64,000 nt of DNA from Flavobacteriaceae bacterium MAR_2010_188. Lineage in GTDB: Bacteria; Bacteroidota; Bacteroidia; Flavobacteriales; Flavobacteriaceae. Below the pieces are notes generated by a model. The model did no database searches and was not told where the DNA came from. It saw only the letters and a program-made list of their open reading frames with translations. The stretch is taken from the NCBI GenBank assembly GCA_900104375.1, contig LT629302.1:2076001-2140000 (forward strand), read 5' to 3'. Made by a program: the position numbers and the translations under genes. Of this stretch, positions 59,045 to 64,000 are shown piece by piece. The number at the start of each line of letters is the position of its first letter. Position 1 is the stretch's first letter.

Positions 59045-59348
59045 AACGCCTAGAGGAATATATTTTTTAAATGCAAGGCAAGCCTCGAAGTATTAGACCT
59101 AAACCCCTCCGAAAAGGCGGGGGTTCGGTCAACCATCGTATTTCAATACCTCGCTCTGCGAAGTTTGCATTCAACGCCCTCGCTCTGCGAAGTTTGCAAC
59201 TTCGCAGCATAACATAACTCGCTCTGCGAAGTTTGCATTCAACACCTCGCTCTGCGAAATTTCCAACTTCGCAGCATAACATAACCAACCGTGCCATTAT
59301 GCAGCCTTTACGCAGTATCGTTCAACAGTTTGCAACGTTGTAAAAATA
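59045..59348. repeat. REP-like palindromic repeats beside the RAYT gene
   Basis: CTCGCTCTGCGAAGTTTGCA occurs several times, each near GCAACTTCGCAGCATAACAT, so TGCGAAGTT pairs with AACTTCGCA. The same palindrome forms the core of the tandem repeats on the other side of the transposase gene. Confidence 0.8.
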
Positions 59349-59954
59349 CTACCAGGCTATACTCTTCCAAAGACTATCAGGTTTTGAAATATCGATAACC
59401 GGATTATCAATTATACTCACCTTCACATTGCCATCCCCATTTACATAATTTCCTGCACTGGAATAACAATAATCAGATGCCTTTACCACCAAGCCAGCCC
59501 TCACCGGATTGAGATGGATATAGTCTAATTTTCTCCACATAAATTTTTCAGAATGAATCTCCTCTGGATGGTTGCCGTATTTCCAGAACTGATAAACTTT
59601 ATTTCGGCCATGGGTTTGTGTTGCTTTGGAAAGTAGATCTAGTACCCATTCTCGTCTGCTCTCCGGTTCGCATCTAATGGATTCGATTATTTTCTTGGCA
59701 GTAAACTTTTTAAAATCCCGGAGCAATGCAGATAGGTCTCCTCGGCTATCTTGAGCGATTAGATGCAAGTGGTTGCTCATGATAACATAGCCAAAGACCA
59801 CCATACCTTTTTTGTCAATACAAAAATTTAAACTGTCTTCTATAATATCCCGGTAACGCTGCCTTGTAAAAATATCTATCCAGTTAACGATAGTTAAAGT
59901 CAGAAAATGAGGCTTTGTTTGGTCTCTAATCTTATAACCGTCAGTGCTTAACAT
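59349..59954 (-). CDS. REP-associated tyrosine transposase (RAYT, Y1_Tnp)
   Basis: 201 residues. HUH motif MSNHLHLIAQDSRGDLSALL, upstream KPHFLTLTIVNWIDIFTRQR, then KFMWRKLDYIHLNPVRAGLV with the Tyr of the Y1 active site, and YCYSSAGNYVNGDGNVKVSI. This is the TnpA_REP group, which cuts single-stranded DNA beside palindromes and spreads REP repeats. It is flanked on both sides by copies of one palindrome, as expected of an active REPtron. Confidence 0.95.
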   Translation of the reverse strand: MLSTDGYKIRDQTKPHFLTLTIVNWIDIFTRQRYRDIIEDSLNFCIDKKGMVVFGYVIMSNHLHLIAQDSRGDLSALLRDFKKFTAKKIIESIRCEPESRREWVLDLLSKATQTHGRNKVYQFWKYGNHPEEIHSEKFMWRKLDYIHLNPVRAGLVVKASDYCYSSAGNYVNGDGNVKVSIIDNPVIDISKPDSLWKSIAW

Positions 59955-59970
59955 CTAATAAAGATAGGAA

Positions 59971-60331
59971 ATAAAACGAATTGGTATAATGCGAAAAGCA
60001 TGCATGCGAAGCTGCAAACTGCGTTGAGGGATGAAACTGCGAAGCTGCATTATGATACTGCGAAGTTGCAAACTTCGCAGAGCCTATAGTAAATAAAACG
60101 AATTGGTATAATGCGAAAAGCATGCATGCGAAGCTGCAAACTGCGTTGAGGGATGAAACTGCGAAGCTGCATTATGATACTGCGAAGTTGCAAACTTCGC
60201 AGAGCCTATAGTAAATAAAACGAATTGGTATAATGCGAAAAGCATACATGCGAAGCTGCAAACTGCGTTGAGGGATGAAACTGCGAAGCTGCATTATGAT
60301 ACTGCGAAGTTGCAAACTTCGCAGAGCCTAA
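59971..60331. repeat. 122-bp tandem repeat with a REP palindrome, three copies
   Basis: Three consecutive units of 122 bp (the last slightly short), almost identical (CATGCATGCG versus CATACATGCG in the third). Each ends with TGCGAAGTT-GCA-AACTTCGCA, the RAYT palindrome, and holds GCGAAGCTGCAAACTGCG. They lie directly upstream of the transposase gene. Confidence 0.9.
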
Positions 60332-60332
60332 T

Positions 60333-61046
60333 TCAATCTTTCACTAGTAAACAGTCAACATTGGGATGAAGCCAGAGAAAGGTAGCGGGAAATTCTGTGG
60401 TTATATTTTTGGATAACAGCACCGCGGTCGCATCTCTTTTTCCTTCACCATAGACCAATAAGATAATTTTTTTGGCAGATAAAATCTCTTGCATCCCCAA
60501 GGTTATACCATACTCTGGTTTTTCATCGTACCCTTCTACAATCCCTTGCTTTTTTGACTGCTCAGAAAGCTGGGCCACATGACAATGAGGTTGAAGAAAT
60601 TCTGCAGGTTCATTAAAACCGATATGCCCGTTTTTCCCCAAACCTAAAATACATAGATCAATGCCTGTTCCATTTTCAATTAACTGTTTAACTCGTTCAC
60701 AGTCATTCTGAGGATTTTCCGGATTTGGAAGAAAACCAGCATAGCGATCAGCAGAAATTTTAAGGGGATCAAGCAGTTGTTGTCTCAAATAATATTCACA
60801 AGAGCCAGGATGCTCCGCAGGGAGCCCTACCCATTCGTCTAGTTTTAAAACGCGCAGTTCATTAAAAATTTTAGGTTTTTGTTGAAAGGTTTGAGCTAGC
60901 GACTGGTACATTCCTGTAGGTGAGTTTCCTGTGGGCGCACAGATCAGTAGGTCTTTTTTCTTCTCTATTTCTTCCAGAACCATGGCGGCCGCCCTGCCAC
61001 TCATTTGTTCGTAATCCTCAAAAGAATGTATGTTCATTAGGCCCAA
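60333..61046 (-). CDS. Glucosamine/galactosamine-6-phosphate isomerase-like protein
   Basis: 237 residues. DLLICAPTGNSPTGMYQSLA, VLKLDEWVGLPAEHPGSCEY, LPNPENPQNDCERVKQLIEN and LCILGLGKNGHIGFNEPAEF, then EYGITLGMQEILSAKKIILL. NGHIGFNEP is the NagB/AgaI signature; the family also includes 6-phosphogluconolactonase. An AgaI-like role is possible. Last gene of a four-gene - strand operon, overlapping the previous gene by ten bases. Confidence 0.85.
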   Translation of the reverse strand: MGLMNIHSFEDYEQMSGRAAAMVLEEIEKKKDLLICAPTGNSPTGMYQSLAQTFQQKPKIFNELRVLKLDEWVGLPAEHPGSCEYYLRQQLLDPLKISADRYAGFLPNPENPQNDCERVKQLIENGTGIDLCILGLGKNGHIGFNEPAEFLQPHCHVAQLSEQSKKQGIVEGYDEKPEYGITLGMQEILSAKKIILLVYGEGKRDATAVLLSKNITTEFPATFLWLHPNVDCLLVKD

Positions 61047-61582
61047 GCATTTTCACCAGTATAAGGAATGCAACCGTCAAATCTACCAGGAATAGGATTA
61101 TAACGAAGCGCTTTTGTGGTTCCAGGTTCTGAAGTAAAATATCCCCAAATGGTCAACTCTTTCATCATGCTAAAAAAATGAGGTGATTTTGCCTTACTTT
61201 TCTTGGCATCTTCATCAAACTGAGAAAGTAGTTCAGCCCTTTGTGGATCAGAAAGATAAAGATACTTTTTCCCATATCTAGACTCAGCTTCCGTATCAAC
61301 TAGTTGAAGGCCTTTTATAAAAATCTCTTTCTCCTGAAGATCATAACAGTCATTGACTATTGTTTTAATAAACGCTCCGATATGAGCAGCCTTTGCCCCT
61401 AGGGACTGTTCCGAATCAGGAAGAATGGTTTCGCCTATTTCATCCAATAAGGGGACATCATTATCGGTCAGCAATTTTGATCGGTCTTTTGGCGTGGAAC
61501 AGCCCGACAAAAAAAACTGGGAGCCAACGACACAACCTCCAAGTAGGGTGGCTGTAAGTTTTAATGCTTCTCTTCTTTCCAT
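61037..61582 (-). CDS. Gluconate 2-dehydrogenase subunit 3 family protein
   Basis: 181 residues. RREALKLTATLLGGCVVGSQ is a twin-arginine-type signal followed by FFLSGCS (lipobox). Mature part: LLDEIGETILPDSEQSLGAK, AAHIGAFIKTIVNDCYDLQE, MKELTIWGYFTSEPGTTKAL and a closing RFDGCIPYTGENAWA. This is the small subunit that pairs with GMC-type sugar dehydrogenases in the periplasm, and a GMC gene starts this operon. Confidence 0.9.
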   Translation of the reverse strand: MERREALKLTATLLGGCVVGSQFFLSGCSTPKDRSKLLTDNDVPLLDEIGETILPDSEQSLGAKAAHIGAFIKTIVNDCYDLQEKEIFIKGLQLVDTEAESRYGKKYLYLSDPQRAELLSQFDEDAKKSKAKSPHFFSMMKELTIWGYFTSEPGTTKALRYNPIPGRFDGCIPYTGENAWA

Positions 61583-61614
61583 AATACCAATAGTAATTTA
61601 TAAAACATATAGGT

Positions 61615-62694
61615 CTACTTCTTCCATAATTTATATGGCTTGTCTACATCGGTTTTAAAAGGCAAGAATACCTTTTGCCCTGTACCAGCTGACTGGTAGG
61701 CCGCAAAGATCACTTCTAAAACAGCTTTACCATCTTCGCCTGTAACTAGTGGTTGCCTGTCGTTTTTGACACAATCCACGAAATGTTCAAACTCTTGAGG
61801 GAAACCATAATTCCAGCTTTCTTCATACATGGTATAGCTCCAGCCGACCGTGTTACCCGATTTTTCCACGGCATAATCTACCCCTGTTTTACTGTAAGTC
61901 TGAATCGAATTACCCTGAAGCACATCGGCATAGGCCACTCCTTCTGAGCCATGTAACTCTGCTTTATCGTCCATACCGCCAAGTTTGGTCCAACTCTCTT
62001 CCATCATTGCCACTACACCATCTTCAAATTCTAAAATAACAATGGAGTTATCGTCTCCTATGGTCTTATCAGTATGCACGCTCGTCATCATTTGGGCATA
62101 CACAGATTTGATGGCCTTACCGGGATGCAGCCATCGAAAGAATTGGATGGCATGACAGCCCATATCCATGGTTACGCCACCTCCAGACCGTTCTACATCC
62201 CAAAAGTGCTCTGCATGTGGGCCGTCGTGCTTCTCTGACTGCTTAAAGAGTACTGGTTTTCCTAATGCACCCTGATCAAGCAAGCCTTTCATACGAACGT
62301 ATTTAGGTGTAAAACAAAGTTCCTCTGCGTACATCAGTTTTACATTCGCTTTTTTACAAGCATCGATCATTAAATCCGCCTCTTTCAAATTCATGCATAA
62401 GGGTTTCTCTACCACTACATGTTTCCCCGCGTTGGCAATCTTTAATGTTAGTTCACAATGCAGATAGTTAGGAGCTCCGATTACTACCATATCGATACCT
62501 GGCAATGCGAGCATCTGATCTAGATCGGTAAAATGATTTGGGATATAAAACTTTTCTGCAAAACTCTTGGCATGTCCCTCAGAAGGAGACATGACTGCTA
62601 AAACTTCAGCATCCCTCACCTTGCTTAAAGCATCTGCATGTATACTTGATATAAACTGCGAACCGATCAGTGCAACCCCAACTTTCTTATCCAT
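61615..62694 (-). CDS. Gfo/Idh/MocA-family sugar oxidoreductase
   Basis: 359 residues. Rossmann start VGVALIGSQFISSIHADALS, then PSEGHAKSFAEKFYIPNHFT, MVVIGAPNYLHCELTLKIAN, KHVVVEKPLCMNLKEADLMI (EKP motif) and SEKHDGPHAEHFWDVERSGG, GGVTMDMGCHAIQFFRWLHP. No signal peptide, so cytoplasmic. It probably reduces or oxidises a 3-keto sugar or inositol made by the GMC enzyme; that is inference from the operon. Confidence 0.9.
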   Translation of the reverse strand: MDKKVGVALIGSQFISSIHADALSKVRDAEVLAVMSPSEGHAKSFAEKFYIPNHFTDLDQMLALPGIDMVVIGAPNYLHCELTLKIANAGKHVVVEKPLCMNLKEADLMIDACKKANVKLMYAEELCFTPKYVRMKGLLDQGALGKPVLFKQSEKHDGPHAEHFWDVERSGGGVTMDMGCHAIQFFRWLHPGKAIKSVYAQMMTSVHTDKTIGDDNSIVILEFEDGVVAMMEESWTKLGGMDDKAELHGSEGVAYADVLQGNSIQTYSKTGVDYAVEKSGNTVGWSYTMYEESWNYGFPQEFEHFVDCVKNDRQPLVTGEDGKAVLEVIFAAYQSAGTGQKVFLPFKTDVDKPYKLWKK

Positions 62695-62712
62695 AGTAAC
62701 ATTTTTAATTAA

Positions 62713-64000
62713 TTATAAAGCCCCACTTTTAAATTGCTCTACGGCATAAGTTGCGGCACGGGCAGTAAGTGACATATATAATATTGAAGGACTTTGATTA
62801 CCGGTGCTGCTCATACAAGCTCCATCCGTAACAAACACATTCTTACAGCCATGCAGCTGATTAAATTCATTTAAAAGAGATGTCTTGGGGTCAAGTCCCA
62901 TTCTCACCCCTCCCATTTCGTGAATATCCAAGCCTGGCGCCTGTTTATTGTCATAGGAATATAGATCGGTGCACCCAATTTTCTCTAGCATTTTACGGCT
63001 TTCTTCCAGAAAATCCTGCACCATTTTTTCATCATTGTCATCATAACCGACATCCGTCACCAACAAAGGTATTGCCCAATCATCCGTTTTATCAGGACTC
63101 AAATAGACTCTATTGGAAGCCTTCGGAATAGTTTCACCTTGCATGTACATATAAATACGCCAATCGCCAGGTTTACTGAGTTGGTGCTTAAAATCTGCTC
63201 CAATTTGGGCTATATTATGTGGTACTTCTTCTGTTCTATTGCGATAGGCACCTGTAAAAATAGTATATCCACCCACAAAGTCGGTATCCTGCTCCTTTAA
63301 GTTTCGAAAGTTAGCAATGATACATTCTGTGGGGTTTTTTCCATAGACATATTTATCCTTGAAACCCTCAACTTTACCACCTGCTCCCGCTCTATAGTTA
63401 TGAAAGCAGACATATCTTCCCAAAAGATCATTATCATTGCCTAAACCATTAGGGAAACGCTCTGATCTTGAATTAAGTAATATCAAGTTAGAATTAAGCG
63501 CCGAGGCATTTACGAATATAATCCTTGCATTATATATAATTTCCTCTTTAGTATTGCTCTCTATAACTTTTACCCCAGAGGCTTTACCAGATGTTTCATC
63601 ATAAATTATAGAATGAACCACCGAAAATGGTCTCACGGTAAGATTGCCTGTTTGTTCGGCCCAGGGCAAGGTGGAAGCATTAGTACTGAAATAACCCCCA
63701 TAAGGGCAGCCACGCATACACAAATTTCGGCATTGACACTTACCTCGACCCTGATCTAAATGAATTTGTTTGGGTTCGCTGAGCTGTGCCCAACGGCCTT
63801 GTACCAAGTGCCTTCCAGAAAAATTTTCCTTGAGCGTGTTTTGCATGTGCTCCTCCACACAATTAAGTTGAAATGGAGGTAAAAATTCACCATCTGGCAT
63901 GGCTTCGATACCATCATTATTACCGCAGACCCCAATAAATTTTTCTACATGAGAGTACCAGGGCGCAATGTCATCATAACCAATAGGCCATTCTATACCA
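62713..64000 (-). CDS. GMC oxidoreductase, large subunit (5' end outside the window)
   Basis: At least 429 residues. The frame stays open beyond the ATG at 63900 to the window edge, with GIEWPIGYDDIAPWYSHVEK-like sequence, so the true start is to the right. Motifs: CQCRNLCMRGCPYGGYFSTN (a Cys-rich segment), IIFVNASALNSNLILLNSRS, GLGNDNDLLGRYVCFHNYRA and the C-terminal FVTDGACMSSTGNQSPSILY MSLTARAATYAVEQ. This is the FAD-binding large subunit of gluconate/glucose dehydrogenases. First gene of the operon in this window; the partner subunit 3 is two genes downstream. Confidence 0.95.
   Translation of the reverse strand, partial: GIEWPIGYDDIAPWYSHVEKFIGVCGNNDGIEAMPDGEFLPPFQLNCVEEHMQNTLKENFSGRHLVQGRWAQLSEPKQIHLDQGRGKCQCRNLCMRGCPYGGYFSTNASTLPWAEQTGNLTVRPFSVVHSIIYDETSGKASGVKVIESNTKEEIIYNARIIFVNASALNSNLILLNSRSERFPNGLGNDNDLLGRYVCFHNYRAGAGGKVEGFKDKYVYGKNPTECIIANFRNLKEQDTDFVGGYTIFTGAYRNRTEEVPHNIAQIGADFKHQLSKPGDWRIYMYMQGETIPKASNRVYLSPDKTDDWAIPLLVTDVGYDDNDEKMVQDFLEESRKMLEKIGCTDLYSYDNKQAPGLDIHEMGGVRMGLDPKTSLLNEFNQLHGCKNVFVTDGACMSSTGNQSPSILYMSLTARAATYAVEQFKSGAL

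Noticed and set aside
59941-60123. Short - strand frame in the 122-bp repeats
   Set aside because: It is made of repeat sequence and has no independent support.

Overview
The window looks like a member of the Bacteroidetes, most likely a marine or environmental Flavobacteriia. The signs are low GC, many Bacteroidetes -7 promoters of the form TAnnTTTG, a type IX secretion sorting tail, five DUF6090 membrane proteins, RND and TolC metal efflux, and a MBL-rhodanese/YeeE-YedE sulfur cluster. No tRNA, rRNA or CRISPR array was recognised.

Region 1 (about 1-35.3 kb) is a very dense array of small gene cassettes. Each cassette lies between two copies of a non-coding palindromic element, here called a site. 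A typical site begins with AAC, ends with GTT, and is 122-126 bp long. The few bases after the GTT that opens a cassette are the reverse complement of the few bases before the AAC that closes it. These bases differ from cassette to cassette. This is the layout of an integron array (R'' - gene - R' - attC), with VCR-like site length and many toxin-antitoxin cassettes, but no integrase gene lies in the window. I call it an integron-like (CALIN-like) array. At least eight site classes with little shared sequence occupy the same position. I mark 37 sites and some remnants.

The cassettes carry about ten toxin-antitoxin loci (HigBA/Gp49-like, ParDE-like, a PIN pair), five DUF6090 paralogues, small lipoproteins, SRPBCC/DUF2200/DUF1801, a SAM methyltransferase, a sulfotransferase-like protein, a molybdopterin oxidoreductase, a beta-helix protein, an SDR and several frameshifted genes. 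Two TA cassettes are present twice. A geneless, highly structured cassette recurs five times. One cassette has been invaded by an IS481-family element.

Region 2 (35.3-44.7 kb) is a heavy-metal efflux operon: His-rich protein, TolC, His-rich lipoprotein, periplasmic adaptor, four-helix-bundle protein, RND pump, MFS and ferredoxin-like protein. It is bounded by matching cassette arms and so looks like one 9.4-kb cassette.

Region 3 (44.9-52.5 kb) is a sulfur module: MBL-rhodanese plus two YeeE/YedE halves on the + strand, converging with a - strand operon of a small secreted protein, DoxX, DsrE, SoxB-like metallophosphoesterase, TlpA and a second SoxB-like protein. Site remnants follow it.

Region 4 (53-64 kb) is more ordinary chromosome: a serine hydrolase, a nuclease, a large Asp-box (sortilin-like) protein, a RAYT transposase flanked by its REP repeats, and a - strand sugar-oxidation operon (GMC oxidoreductase, Gfo/Idh/MocA, gluconate dehydrogenase subunit 3, sugar-phosphate isomerase) that runs off the right edge.
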